Below are positions 10,790-22,773 of a stretch of 64,000 bases of DNA, in pieces. The notes beneath the pieces are model-generated. The model was not told the DNA's origin and did no database searches. It was given only the letters and a program-made list of their open reading frames with translations. This stretch comes from Cocos nucifera (taxonomy: Eukaryota; Streptophyta; Magnoliopsida; Arecales; Arecaceae). The position numbers and the translations under genes are program-made. The DNA lies in the NCBI GenBank assembly GCA_006176705.1, contig QRFJ01000300.1, positions 352,517-416,516 on the forward strand, given 5' to 3'. Every line of letters begins with the position of its first letter. Position 1 is the first letter of the stretch.

Positions 10790-12290
10790 TGTCTCCTACA
10801 GTCGAGGTTGATACGATCGCTCGGAAGAGACTCTATCTCTTTTGGCCGAGGTTGATGCGGGCGCTCGCGTTAGGACGAGGTTCTTCTCCCGTTCCTAACT
10901 TCGACTTTGCTCACGTTAGGACGAGGTTCTCCTTCTGTTCCTAACCGAGGTTGTCAACGGTTGCTCGGAGAGATCTTATCTCTAGCCGAGGTTGTTGCTC
11001 GCATTAGGACGAGGTTCTCCTCTTATTCCTAACCGAGGTTGTCAACGGTCGCTCGGGAGAGATCTTATCTCTAGCCGAGGTTAATGCTCACGTTAGGATG
11101 AGGTTCTCCTTCTGTTCTTAATCGAGGTTGGCTCGGTAGCTCGGGAGAGATCTTATCTCTAGCTGAGGTTGACTCGGTCGCTCGGAAGAGATCTTATCTC
11201 TAGCCGAGGTTGTCAACGGTCGCTCAGGAGAGATCTTATCTCTAGCCGAGGTTGACTCAGTTGCTCGAGAGAGATCTTATCTCTAGGCCGAGATTGATGC
11301 TCGCGTTAGGACGAGGTTCTCCTCCTGTTCTTAACCGAGGTTAGCTCGGTCGCTCGAGAGAGATCTTATTTCTAGCCGAGGTTGTCAACGATCGCTCGAG
11401 AGAGATCTTATCTCTAGCCGAGGTTGACTCGATCGCTCGGGAGAGATCTTATCTCTAGCCGAGGTTGATGCTCGTGTTAGGACGAGGTTTCCCTCCTGTT
11501 CCTAATCGAGGTTGGCTCGGTTGCTTGGAAGAGATCTTATCTCTAGCCGAGGTTGACTCGGTCGCTCGGGAGAGATCTTATCTCTACCCGAGGTTGTCAA
11601 CGGTCGCTCGAAAGAGATCTTATCTCTAGCCGAGGTTGATGCTCGCGTTAGGACGAGGTCCTCCTCCTGTTCCTAACGAGCTGTGGGGGCACATAAGGGC
11701 CACTGGCCTCTCCCCCCATCTCGTTCTTTGTAAACGAGGCCTTCAGGTTGACTCGGTCGCTCGGGAGAGATCTTATCTCTTGCCGAGGTTGATGCTCGCA
11801 TTAGGATGAGGTTCTCCTCCTGTTCCTAACCGAGGTTGGCTCGGTCGCTCGAGAGAGATCTTATCTCTAGCCGAGGTTGTCAACGGTCGCTTGGGAGAGA
11901 TCTTATCTCTAGCCGAGGTTGTCAACGGTCGCTCGGGAGAGATCTTATCTCTAGCCAAGGTTGACTCGGTCGCTTGAAAGAGATCTTATCTCTAGTCGAG
12001 GTTGTCAATGGTCGCTCGAGAGAGATCTTATCTCTAGCCGAGGTTGTCAACGGTCACTCGATCTTATCTCTAGCTGAGGTTGATGCTCGCGTTAGGACGA
12101 GGTTCTCCTCCTGTTCCTAACCAAGGTTGGCTTGGTCGCTCGGGAGAGATCTTATCTCTAGCCGAGGTCGAACCGGGCACTCGGGGGAGATCTTATCTCC
12201 TGCAGCCGATCTTTCCTCGGGGGGAGATCTTATCTCCAGCAGCCGAGGTCATTGCTCGCGTTAAGACGAGGTTCTCCTCCTGTTCCTAAT
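10790..12290 (-). repeat. ~40-bp tandem-repeat array in gypsy 3' internal region
   Basis: About twenty units carry the core GAGATCTTATCTCTAGCCGA (plus strand) with a typical spacing of 39-41 bp. They are interspersed with a second, longer unit containing 'gttaggacgaggttctcctc'. The core GAGAT..ATCTC is an imperfect palindrome with a BglII site. The related gypsy has the same array, reading GGAGATAAGATCTCC, at 32520-33250. Minus-strand frames give repeated RDKISPERP-like peptides, but no conserved start supports coding. Confidence 0.85.
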
Positions 12291-12645
12291 GCGGCAATCT
12301 GCTTCTTTCCTATCATCGCATAGTTTTTGCATCCAGAAATAATATTATCGAAAGAAAAGAATTTTATTGAAAGGAAGTTACTAGCAGCGCATCCCCAAAT
12401 TCTGTATTTCAAAGTCGTGGTAGCGTTGTTCCTCCGTGTTTCTTCGGCAATAAGTCCCGGGGTGGACGACCTCCTCACGCTGGCCTTCTCAATTTGGCGC
12501 AAGCTTCTCTTGGCTTTGATGCTGGGAGGTGACGAATCGCCGATGTACCAAGTTCCTCCTAGGGGCAATGTGGATGAGGCCGTAAGGTGGCCGACCTCCT
12601 TGCGGTCTCTGGCTATGGCAGTGCCAAGCTTCTTTCCGTCTCTGG
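12291..12645 (-). pseudogene. Relic of gypsy pol 3' end and untranslated region
   Basis: On the minus strand near 12510-12480 the sequence encodes EKLAPN-stop-EG. This matches the RKLAPNWEGPYEV segment near the end of pol in the plus-strand relative (about 32230-32270), with TGG changed to TGA. The remaining bases have no recognisable domain. The stretch marks the 3' side of the deletion that removed nearly all of pol; the 5' side is the gag end near 12646. Confidence 0.5.
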
Positions 12646-14090
12646 CTATGGCAGTGCCCTTGGTCGATCTCTTCCTGCTTCAGACCGGTGCCGGAGGAAT
12701 TTACCCAACCGCCCCTTTCTGACGAGCTCCTCAATTTCGTCTCGAAGCTGGATGTATTCCTCGGTATCGTGGCCGTGGTTGCGATGGTAGAGACAGTACT
12801 TGTTTCGATCGCGCTTGTTTGGGGGAGACTGTAACCCTTCTGGTCTTGGCAGCTGGTTCTTCACTTCGACAAGAATCTGAGTTCGAGAAGCGTTGAGGGG
12901 GGCATAGTCGCGGAACCTTCCGGGAGGAGGGCTTTTTCGCGCCCCTCTGTCGGGGCTTCCTCGGTGGCGAGCTCAGGAAGTTTGGGCCCGCCTGCTTTTG
13001 GAGGGAGTCCGTGAGCGCGGCCGAACTTTGCTTTGCTCTCCATCGTTTGCCGGTCGCTCTCTCAAGGCTTCCTCGTCCTTCAACTTGAAGGCTTCTTCCG
13101 CACGAGCATATCTCTCGGCCCGAGCCAGCAGATCAGTGAAGTTTCTGGGATACTTTTTTTCAGGGAGAACAGCAAGTCATTTTTTCGGAGGCTGCCCTTG
13201 AGTGCGGCCATCGCAACAGCCTGATCCAAGTCCCGGACTTCCAATGCCGCGGCATTGAACCGGGTGACGTAAGTCCGGATGGATTCCCCCTGCTTCTGCT
13301 TGATGTTCATCAGGGAGTCCGAACCTCGGTGCGGACGTCGGCTGCTGATGAAGTGAGCCGCGAACTGACTGCTCATCTGATCAAAAGAGAAGATCGTACT
13401 CGGCTTCAATGCCGAGTACCAGTTTCTAGCTACTCCCTTTAAGGTAGATGGAAAAGCTCGGCACAGTATGGCGTCCGAAGCACCATGGAGTAGCATCATG
13501 GCACGAAAGGCCTCCAGATGATCAATCGGGTTAGAGGTTCCATCGTAGCTTTCCAGTCGAGGGAGCTCAAAGTTCGGTGAAATGGGTTCTTGCATAATTC
13601 GAAGGGAGAATGGAGGTTCGGCACTGACGTCGGCATGATGAGCCGGGGCAACGTGGCCGAACTCTTTAATACGTCGGTCCATCTCCCACAGTCTGCAATC
13701 GAGGGCGTCGTCTTGGTTGCAGGTCTTGGGGGGCTTCCGACTACGAATGGAGAAGCTCTCCCCCAGAAGAGAACCATGATCCGCATACGGATCCTTGGCC
13801 CTCTATTTTTCCTTCTCCGAGGAGACAGGTACATTGGTCGTGGTACTCTTTCTTAGGGCCGGCTCCCGATATTCCAATGGCGGATTTCCTGGTGGAGTCA
13901 CCACCGGGGGCTGCTGCATAGCCTGCAATGCCTCCGTGAGGCCACGGACCTGTCGGACAAGCAGATCGAACTGCTTCACATCCACCGTGGGTGCGGGTGG
14001 AACCTGAGCCGCCGGGGTTGAAGACGGATCCAGATGGGATCGGGCTGCGGAGGCCGCCGAGCGCTGCGTCGAAGCTCTCCTGGATGGCAT
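12646..14090 (-). pseudogene. gag: Gypsy gag, broken
   Basis: The capsid/nucleocapsid gene starts MPSRRASTQRS at 14090, about 100 bases inside the primer-binding site. It continues in pieces: 14090-13803 (with a coiled-coil-like DLLVRQVRGLTEALQ), 13682-13080 (retrotransposon gag domain with LPRLESYDGTSNPIDHLEAF and the AFPSTLKGVARNWY motif), about 13043-12861, and 12864-12646 (CLYHRNHGHDTEEYIQLRDE, the zinc-binding region before protease). At least three frameshifts separate the pieces. The gag of the plus-strand element at 26929-28180 is co-linear. The product would package genomic RNA in virus-like particles; this copy cannot encode it intact. Confidence 0.8.
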
Positions 14091-14187
14091 TTTCTCTTTG
14101 GGAGAGAAAGGAGAGATCTCCGAAGAGGGAAGAGAAAAGTCGCCATCGAGCACTCCTTTAAGAATAAGGGGACCTCGAAGGTTCAAG

Positions 14188-14204
14188 CCCTCCTTCTAGC
14201 GCCA
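14188..14204 (-). other. Primer-binding site, minus-strand gypsy
   Basis: TGGCGCTAGAAGGAGGG on the minus strand, three bases inside the 5' LTR. The identical 17 bases follow the 5' LTR of the plus-strand relative (26812-26828). The CCA-complementary TGG start is as expected for a tRNA 3'-end primer. The tRNA was not identified with certainty. Confidence 0.75.
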
Positions 14205-14207
14205 ATC

Positions 14208-15419
14208 TGTTGACGCAGAAATTGGTCATCGCCGGGGACCGTTGGAGCGGAGGTCGAGGAGGTCGCCGTCGGGGACCTGCAAAATGAAGTTCCGTTCGGA
14301 GTCGGTGGGGGGTGGCTCCGACAGGACCCTCCGACGATCAAGTCAATTCAGGCCAACAGGAATGGAGTGCTCGGAATGAGTTCCGGAGCTTGAAGAAGAA
14401 GGGGAGAGCTTAGAGATCAGAGAGATTCGAGTTAGTGTATTTGGAGGATCCTTTATAGACGGAGCTTAGTTGACGGTGACGGCCATACCGCCGCATGGAG
14501 TTCGGCATGGAGAGGAGGGCGTTGTCAGGTGGACGGTGACAGCCATACTGACGAGTCGTGGGCCGCATGGAGTTCGGTACGGAGAGAAAGGTGCCATCAG
14601 GCGGATGGTGACAGCCATACTGGTAGGTCATAGGCCGCATGGGGCTGATTACGGAGAGAGTGGCATCGTCAGTAGTGGCGGCTATACCGTTCAGTCTCGT
14701 TGTTCGTCCAGAGGAGTTTGGATTTGTAGGAGAGTTTGGCTGAAGGGAAGATAGGAAAGAGTTCGACTGTAGAGGAGTTCGGAGGAGCTCGGCTGTAGAG
14801 AAGTTCGGAGGAGCTCGACCGACTGAAGGGATGGCCGCTTGGGGAGTTCGGCCGAGGGGGCGATTGCTGAGGAGTTCGGGCGTCGGAGGATTCCGTTAAA
14901 GCTCGATCGCTCGGAGTCCAAGGAGCTCGGTCGCTAAGTAGTTTGGCCATCTGAACGGGTTCGTAGAAGCTCGGACGCTAGGAGTTCGAGGAGCTCGACC
15001 GCTAAGCAGTTCGGCCATCTGGACGGATTCGAAGGAACCCGGATGCTAGGAGTTCGAAGAGCTCGGCCGCTAAGCAGTTCGGCTGGCTGGAGGAGTTCGG
15101 TCCTGACGCTGGGAGTCCGAAGAAGCTCGACAGCTGCGGAGTCTGAAGAGGCTCGGCGGTTGAGTTCGACTAGAGCCGGGCTGCTTGTCCAAGAAGCTCG
15201 GCCGCTAAGTAGCTCGACCGGCTGAAGGGGTTCGGTCTTGACTCTGGGAGTCCGAAGAAGCTCGGCAGCTAACTAGTTCGGCCGGCTGAACGGGTTGAAA
15301 GAAGCTCGGCCGCTGGGGATTCGGCTGAAGCCCATCTGCTGAAGCTCTTCTGCGACTACTGGTTGCATTAGGCTAAGCATTGAACTAGACTTCGGCGGGA
15401 GCAGGATTTATCCCCAACA
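14208..15419 (-). repeat. 5' LTR of minus-strand gypsy element
   Basis: 1212-bp LTR that starts, on the minus strand, TGTTGGGGATAAATCC at 15419 and ends CTGCGTCAACA at 14208. A TATA-like box (minus TATAAAGGATCC, about 14447-14458) lies about 240 bp before the LTR 3' end. The upstream part consists of short repeated 'gccgaactcc'-like modules. It is the partner of 9390-10600. Confidence 0.85.
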
Positions 15420-17300
15420 GTCACCTTATAACAGGACGATTTATTAAGTTGCTCTACAAAAGAGTGACTATATAACTCATTAAGCCGCTTTATATCTCTT
15501 TTTCTCTCAAGATCTTCTTTCCATTGTCTCTCACCACGACATAGTTCTTCATTTGCGCATCTAAGGTTTTAGCTCTTCTCTCTTTCTCGCCCCTTCTATC
15601 TTCCATCTGTGGCTGCCAAGATAGAGCTCTTCTTGCTCGGGAGAAGATCGGAGAAGTGATGGTGGATCAACGAACATGCAGAAAGGTAAGCTCAACCGAA
15701 CTTTTTTTTTTTTTCGCTTCTTATGCTTTTTATTTCATTTGATTTTTGAAAGATATGTGGGGAAGGAGAGCACCTGAGGGAGATGGGAGGTCTTTATTAG
15801 GTTATGGTTTGGATTTTCTTAAGAAAGGAGGGCACCTAAAGAAGATCGATTCTGAGATAAAATTTTGCCTTAAAACTCTTTAAAAGCGTGTTAATCCTAA
15901 CAGACCATCGAGAGCCTATTGGACGAGGAGTAGAACTAATGATCTATTTTATTTTTGTACCAAATATTTTAAAATATATCATGTAATGTAGATGAAGCAC
16001 ATTTCTATCAATAAATTTTCTTTTAAATAGAATGGAAGGGAAATGAAAAGCATCAGCTCCAAAATTCCCTCCTTTACAAGAAGAAGATGAAGATCTTGAA
16101 GTATGGTGTTGCTCCATCCCCTCCTCTTATCCAATTTATGTATTGTTGTATAGTTTGTAGTCCGTGAAAATAAAGAATTGGATGCAAGTTGAGAAGAAGC
16201 CTTTCACCTAGCTCCATATGAATTAACCCACATCTATTAGCCTTCCTAAATTTTTAATAAAGTTACTGAAGAAATAGTACTAGTAACTGCTATCTAGATT
16301 TTATCATGAAACATAGCTAATCATCATTAGCTATATCGAATAGAGGTTCAGTCATCCACACCATCCATCCATAAAAGAATGTTTTATAACCAAACTAAAA
16401 ATCCTAAAGCTTGACTAGTATGGAAATATAAAACGTCATGTATGCAGAAATCTTCATGAATGGTAAACAGATGACTTATATATGTCTATACGCTATGATG
16501 ATGGCAATTATAATGCTATAATGCCAAGTCTACTTATGGTTATAAGTCCTTTATATTCATTGATTCTCCTAATATCTTAGCTCAAAGCTAACATATATTC
16601 GGTTACAAGTTAAAATACAAAATTGCATGAAGGACATGTTTTCTTGGAAAAACTAGCAAACTTAAAAAGCTTTTTCTAGATATTAGAATTTTTAATAAAT
16701 AATTATATATCTTTGTTCACATATTCGCATGCTAGCCAACATATCCTAGTCACTCTACACAGTGAGATCTATGGATTTTGTATGATTCATAGATTCACTT
16801 TTGTAATGTCTACTTGAAAAAAAAAATTGGTATCCGAGAATTGTAGCTCTATTTTATAACATTGCCAATTCAGCTAGTTTTTACGAGATCCAATTTATTA
16901 AAACATTATGGAAATTAATCACTTTTAGAAATTGTAAATGGAAGTTAAGCTTTTCACTGGAATTCAAATTTAAATTTGGAACAAGAAGAGATGAGACAAA
17001 ATATTAGTTTAGATTTTTCATGAATTTGGCTTGACTAAATTAACTAGGTGTCATAAGCTGGCAGTTGTATATCTTGTTTTTAAAAATTTTGTATTACATA
17101 GAATCATAGACCCACTTTTTGATTAATATACATATTCTACTACATCCATACACTTATATATTTTTGTATGGATGAAAGAATTATATACATTAGTCAATTG
17201 ATTATCCAATTTGGATAGTTTGAAAATTATAATTAATTTTATAGATAATTATAATAATCAAATAATACGTAGAGAGTTCGAAAAAAATTTCAAACAGTAT
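15420..17300. other. No gene seen; host-element interior
   Basis: Mostly AT-rich, unrecognised sequence on the right side of the gypsy insertion. A leader-like stretch at 15480-15690 is rich in CT and TCTC. No convincing open frame was found. Confidence 0.4.
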
Positions 17301-17319
17301 TTTTCTTTAGTTCTACTAT

Positions 17320-18010
17320 GCTTCTTGCTATGGATTATTATGATCCATATCTGCAGTGGTATAGGAGTATCATTAGGCGATTCATTTTGCCATTGATGAG
17401 AGATTAGTCTGAGATGAGGTTTCGTCCATCGAGCAATATGACGGACATTGTGGTAAATACATTTTGCCTTTTGTCTCATTTTGTTATATCATTATTGTTT
17501 GGCCTTCTTAAATAATACGTGTTTTCTCTTTGATACTAATAGTTTGAGAGGATCACGTCACTATACCACCGGACATGGAGCGGCTTCTATTTGGTTACCA
17601 TTGGATGCAATGATCGAGCACTTGCCGATATTATAGAAGGCTTCCTTGATATCATACGAGTCATCTCTGAGGATAGATGACTTCATATGGTGCCATCGAC
17701 GAATAATTTGAGTACCTCATCAAATGCCCAGCATACCTCATATCTTGGTTTTTCGAACTTCAACCTTTCTATAAATGATGCATCTATGTTATAAAGGATT
17801 AGTGAGCTGAGAGACACGTTGCACTGATTCGATGAGTAGCATGTTGATCATGCGTATAAGAAGGCCAAAGGTAGGGATAGACTGAGGATTTTCTGAGGCA
17901 AATGTCAGGCACCTTCCTCTCTACGATCGACGTCGTGCCTGAGCCATCATTTGTACAGCCAAAGATAACATGCATCTACGAGAGATAGATATGGAGAAGG
18001 CTTAAGTACC
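17320..18010 (+). pseudogene. Plant mobile domain-like (PMD) transposon remnant
   Basis: The conceptual plus-strand translation gives a WYRSITRRFI-like segment, then RFRPSSNMTDIV, then after a gap ITSLYHRTWSGFYLVTIGCN and ALADIIEGFLDIIRVI. These recall the aminotransferase-like plant mobile domain (MAIN/PMD) carried by some MULE and retroelement families. The reading frame shifts and contains stops, for example after VISEDR. The assignment rests on short motifs read by eye and is tentative. Confidence 0.35.
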
Positions 18011-18850
18011 TTAATATATACACCTCTCGATTGTTATATTGGTTGTACTCTTTTTTTTGGCTGATAAACTTTATAATAATCAAATATTGGTTTACATTAA
18101 TTTGAAATTAATGTTATAAACCTTTTCAATCTAAATGCACATGCTATAATTTTTATTGGTTGCATAAAATAATTATCGTCAATTTTGATATAGGTTATAT
18201 GATTGAAGTTTGAGATTGTCGATCATTTCTAAGATATCCTGCATTGTTAATTATAAATATGGTTGGAAAAGCTTGAATTTGTATCTCAAGAAAATCATGA
18301 ATTTCTGAATAGATAAAGATATTTAAAGAAGACTAAAGCTGCAAATTATCAAATTTAAAATGTAAACAATATTTTTTGGAAGCCATTCAAGATAATTTCG
18401 GAATATTTTGTGGTAACTTCGAAAGTTTGAAAATTAAAATTGAGAACAAAATCAATTTTAGATTTTAAGGATTGACCCTTAAATTATCTCCTTTTGAATA
18501 GAACGTTGACACTGACATTTTCGAACGAGCACATAAAAGGGAGCGACTCATTGGATAACCTTGGCACAGGAGGCTATCAAAGTCACCATACGGTAGGACG
18601 ACTTATACAATCACCCTATGGTAGGGCAACTTAGTAAGTCGCCCCATTGTAGGATGACTCTTTATTGCTGACCATTACCACATGGCATTGAGGGTGGCGA
18701 GTCGGCATATAAAGTGGTCTCATTATAGGATGACTTTGGTTTGGATAGTATTTTAATAAATAATTTTTAAAATAATAATATTTTGATAATTTTTTAAAAA
18801 ATAAATAATATTTTAAAAAAATTGCCTAAAAGTACTTATCAGATAAAAAT

Positions 18851-21800
18851 AAATAATCATCATATACCCTTATAATATATACCATCCAAATCATTCTGCT
18901 TTTACAACAATGCCCAATCCATTATATTTTTGACTAACGATATGTGAGAATCGAGTCCTATGCGTGAAGTCGGCATGCCCTACCGACTTCACCAAAAGTT
19001 TTCAAAAAAAAAAAAAAAATAGGCAGAAGACTTCCGTTGGGAGTCTTCTCTCTCGTGGACTCCTAATCGGAGTCAATGAACGACTCCGAGGAGTCCTACT
19101 CTACCCCATCCACCCTCTATTTAAAGGGATGATGTCCCTCATGAAACCCCACCTCACCAGCAGTCAAATCATCACAAAAAAGTCACTATTTTCTTCTTCT
19201 TCTTCATGGAATCTTTTTATTATGCTTGCCAAAAATCAGATGGGAAAGGGCGATGGAGCCTAAGGTAAGCTTCGTTCCTTCTCTGTCTCTCTCTTCCCAT
19301 CCTTTCCATCCATTAGATAGTGTTGCTAGCCGCCAGCTTTGCGGAGAAAAATTGATTTTGAAATCCCCTATTTTCCTCCTTTTTTTGCCCCTTATTTTGT
19401 GATTTTCTAGCACCTGTGGTCATGGCCGACCACCGATTTGGATCCTTTGGGCTATGCTGTAGTCGTCGGGTGCTACCGCACCAACTAGGCCTCCAATTTG
19501 GGGGATCAAATGGAGACCCAAAGGATCCTTTGTTCCACATATAAAGCCACGGGAAGAAAAAAAGAGAGAAAAAAAAGAAAAAGGAAGGAAAAAAAAAGGA
19601 AAGAAAGAAAAAAATGGAAAGAAAGAAAGAAAAGAAGAAAGAAATTTTCTCTCTTTTTTCTCCCTCTCTTCTCTGAGTTTGAAATCCCCACTCTCTCCAA
19701 AAAGTTTAACTTTCTCTCTCTACTTTCTCTCTCTATAAATTTTTAAAATCTCTAGATTATTTTTCTCTTCACGATTAATTCGATAAAGATTCATTCTAAT
19801 GATTTGGATTTAACCCTGCCTTGGATCGAGATTCTCTCTCTTCTTTTGTCCCATGTCTTTCTCTATTGAAGGCTAATGGCCTTATTAATTTATTTTGATT
19901 AGATCCTTTATCGCCAGAGGAGTGTTAGATCTAGAGATCAGTCATGTGCTACGTTCGGATTCGATTATCTATAATTTTTTTTTTATTTTTGAGTTTATAT
20001 ATATATATATATTTAAAAATTAGATTCTTGTATATATAAAATATTTAAAATTTATTAAATTTTAAAATTATGAATTTATTTACTAAAAATAATTAAGAAA
20101 TATTGGATCAGGCATGATGACACTTTTACTTGTTACAATCTTGAAAGAGGTGATTTTTTTTAAAATTGCATGATCTCAGATAAGAAAATTATATTTATCC
20201 ATCGATGCATAAAATTTTGAATAAAAATTATTTTTGTTGCTCTTTTAAAATATATAAAAATTAAGTTGATATTATTATGAAAATAAGTATTTTCATGAAA
20301 AAATAGTTGTGACAAAAGTATGAGAAAAATTCTTTAGTTAGACTATGATCTGAATCTAGCCAATAGAATTGATCGTTGACCACATGTCAGAAATATGTTT
20401 CTCCTAGACTTAACCAGTCAGAACTAATCACTGATAGAGTTAGTCCTTCTAGGCCTAGCTAGTAGGATTGATTACTGATAACACATCGATGGATCAAATG
20501 TTCTTCATTTAGGACTAATCTTTTTACCTTATCAAGGAACAAATCATGATCGTATGAACTAGAACTAATATTTTTCTGGTATATTAAATGTTCCTTATAT
20601 AGGAACTAGTCTCTCTTGGATCTTGTCACGAGGTTGATCGTGATCGTAATAAAAAAAGACTGAGAGAAAATTTTTAATTTTTACTGATGTGCATGACATA
20701 TTTTTGAAATAAAATTATCTTAATATATATTATTATTAAATTATTATATTTTAAAAAATAATTATGCTTGATTCCTCAGAGATGATTGATAATTTACTGA
20801 GTCCATAAAAGTCATCCTATCTTTTCTATTTTTTTTAGATCCAAAAAAGCATATTGAACTTAATATTGAGCAGTGAGGATGTCTTGCATATTCTTTAGCG
20901 TACTGATCCGAATGCTAAATTCGTTGCATGACATGATATCAATAAATATTTTTTTAAATAAAAATAATTTTATTATTCTTTTGCATTAATATTTTTAAAA
21001 TTTTATAAAAATATAGCTTCACAAAGCCAACAAGAGGAGAGAAATAGTTGTAAAGAAAAAAAAAAGATCTGATACATATAGATTTGTGGAGGATAAAATA
21101 CACATTACGACATTGAAAAAAGTAGTGATTTTCAACTGGTTGTATCCAAGCTAGAGACCAAGATGTTTCATCTATGAGATGGCCTGGTCCCAAGAAATTA
21201 AAAAATGCACTATTAAACATTGCAGTCAGTAACATCTTTCTTCTTTGATCAGGTTTGTTAGCTGAGAATATTTTGGTTCAAATGATTTTGATTTGTTTTT
21301 GATCTAAAGGATCTAGCTGGATTGGATAAAGGGGCATAGTTAACTTTTGGATGACACTTAAAAAAAAAAAGAAAAAAAAAGCAAAAAAAAAAAAAAAAAG
21401 AAAACCCTTATCAATGATGCAGAATTAAGAAGGTTATGGAAGGGAAACCAGAAACAAAAGAAGAAGAAGAAGAAGAAAGAATACACTCTTTATTAAATGG
21501 AATAGACGAAAATAGATGATGACAATTTCATCATATGAGCAAGTTCTCATAGTTCAATGGTTTTCACAAACAAGAAATTCCTGCTAATGAGTATCTCCCA
21601 TCAATATCAGAATATGAGCTTAGCTGAGACACTTGAAATCAAATTGGCCACCAGGTTCTTCTGCCCCAAGAACAAAGAGCTTTGTCAAAGGTTCTAAATA
21701 CGTAATGGGAAACTGTAACCGAACAAAATATTTTGAATAAAAGCTTCAATGTTACAAGCACATAAACTCGATCACATGTATGCAAACAATCCTCACACGG

Positions 21801-22046
21801 CAGAACTGCTATTATAAATGCTATTTAGTGGAGAATTTTATACATGCTTGTGGCTTTGTGGCCAAACAAAGGTCCTATATACAAAAGCAATCACAACAAA
21901 AGTCCTTGTCATGTAGAAACTCTAACAGGCTAATTATGCATATTGATCATGACATAATATATAATGTTGGCCTATAGCATCATGATCAACAACTCTCAAG
22001 ATCACTCGAGCTTGCTGATTAATCATAAATCACCAATGCATAGCCT
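18851..22046. other. No gene seen; dispersed repeat and MTN 3' flank
   Basis: 18960-19270 looks like a retroelement promoter or leader ('ctatttaaaggga' near 19119). A purine tract AAGA/AAAG occupies 19550-19645. The block 20330-20650 contains repeated phrases such as 'tagtccttctaggcctagc', suggesting a decayed LTR. The region 21400-22046 lies just downstream of the MTN stop codon on the minus strand and probably includes its 3' untranslated region. No coding region was recognised. Confidence 0.4.
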
Positions 22047-22244
22047 TCAAAGCTCAGAAAGGCATTTACCGCTTAAAAAATCAATCACCTGGCTAGCAGT
22101 CTGGGCCAGTTCCGAGCTTACTGCAATCAAGTTTTGCAAGAACTCTGTTGCACTGGACTTCTCTTCACCAACAACATTTGTGACAGCTTTGATGAAGATT
22201 GCTGGGACAGAGAGTAAGTCAGCCACATAAGCCACTGCTGCTCC
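22047..22244 (-). CDS. MTN: 5'-methylthioadenosine nucleosidase-like, last exon
   Basis: 65 codons plus TGA. The exon begins GAAVAYVADLLSVPAIFIKA and ends VIDFLSGKCLSEL, closely following the C-terminus of plant MTA/SAH nucleosidases. These enzymes cleave methylthioadenosine to adenine and methylthioribose in the Yang (methionine salvage) cycle. The acceptor is TTTCAG at 22245-22250. The reading phase (0) matches the donor after DME at 46397. In the family the next motif is KAVTD; here it is KAVTN (codon AAT), so the residue equivalent to E. coli MTAN Asp197, the catalytic acid, is Asn. The copy may be a catalytically impaired paralogue, or the base may be an assembly error. The exon itself has no stops or frameshifts. 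Confidence 0.85.
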   Translation of the reverse strand, partial: GAAVAYVADLLSVPAIFIKAVTNVVGEEKSSATEFLQNLIAVSSELAQTASQVIDFLSGKCLSEL

Positions 22245-22773
22245 CTGAAAGAATACCAGAGTTGCCAGGTAGTTAGGTTGAAGCCAAGAAAGAAGTTTCT
22301 TGCAGTTAAGGAAGTAAATTGACACAAAGCAGCTTTTGATGTGCTATCGACATGTTTGGTTGATCTAATGTGACATGCACCAAATGTCAACTTAAAATAC
22401 ATGCTTATACTTCATCTATGCTAGCCTGCATCTTTGCAATGCAATAAGCACTTGATATGCTGTTATAACAATGTCAGCTTTGTTTTTGGACTGATTTCTT
22501 CCAGTCGCAGAATTCATAATTATCATGATGAAATAACAAAGTGATCATAGCAAAACTTTAAGATGAAAAAAAAATGAGAAAAGAAGGCTGTCATGGATTT
22601 GAGTATGTTAATCAATGCTTGCCGATGGTTTATGTACATTGTCAATGCAAACAAAGTGCATGGGAAGTGGAACAAAATTCACTTCCATAATAATCCTCAT
22701 TGTCATCATCATGCCTTTATTGAAATGTTTCCAGTTAAAAAGCTTAGTAGCTTTTAGTATCAGCTAATCTTAA

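Larger units (their letters stand above)
9390..15419 (-). mobile_element. Non-autonomous Ty3/gypsy LTR retrotransposon (gag only), 6.0 kb
   Basis: Two direct LTRs of about 1.21 kb (14208-15419 as 5', 9390-10600 as 3' on the minus strand) start TGTTGGGGATAAA and end CTGCGTCAACA. The outside flanks are GTCAT and GTCAC, a 5-bp target duplication with one mismatch. From right to left the internal region holds a primer-binding site, a broken gag, a short relic of the pol 3' end, a tandem-repeat array and a polypurine tract. Compared with the related plus-strand element at 25744-45954, protease, RT, RNase H and integrase are deleted. It resembles gag-retaining deletion derivatives known in grasses (Dasheng/RIRE2 type), but this family assignment is only by analogy. 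Confidence 0.85.
9191..18850. mobile_element. AT-rich inverted-repeat DNA element carrying the nested minus-strand gypsy
   Basis: The stretch 9215-9350 (AT-rich, ending near 'ttatccaacaaaaaatcatc') is an imperfect inverted copy of about 18690-18830 ('gatgactttggtttggatag' into AT-rich DNA). Motifs such as 'gacgactta' and 'gggtgact' near 9330 recur around 18590-18720 and 15420-15470. This suggests one host element split by the gypsy insertion at 9390-15419. Its interior beyond 15420 includes a plant-mobile-domain-like remnant. The superfamily is uncertain; MULE-like is possible. Outer boundaries are approximate and no target duplication was confirmed. Confidence 0.4.

Noticed and set aside
10790..12290. 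CRISPR array
   Set aside because: Units are contiguous and degenerate, with no unique spacers, within an LTR retrotransposon of a plant genome.
13590..14007. Plus-strand frames opposite the gypsy gag
   Set aside because: Shadow frames of the minus-strand gag.
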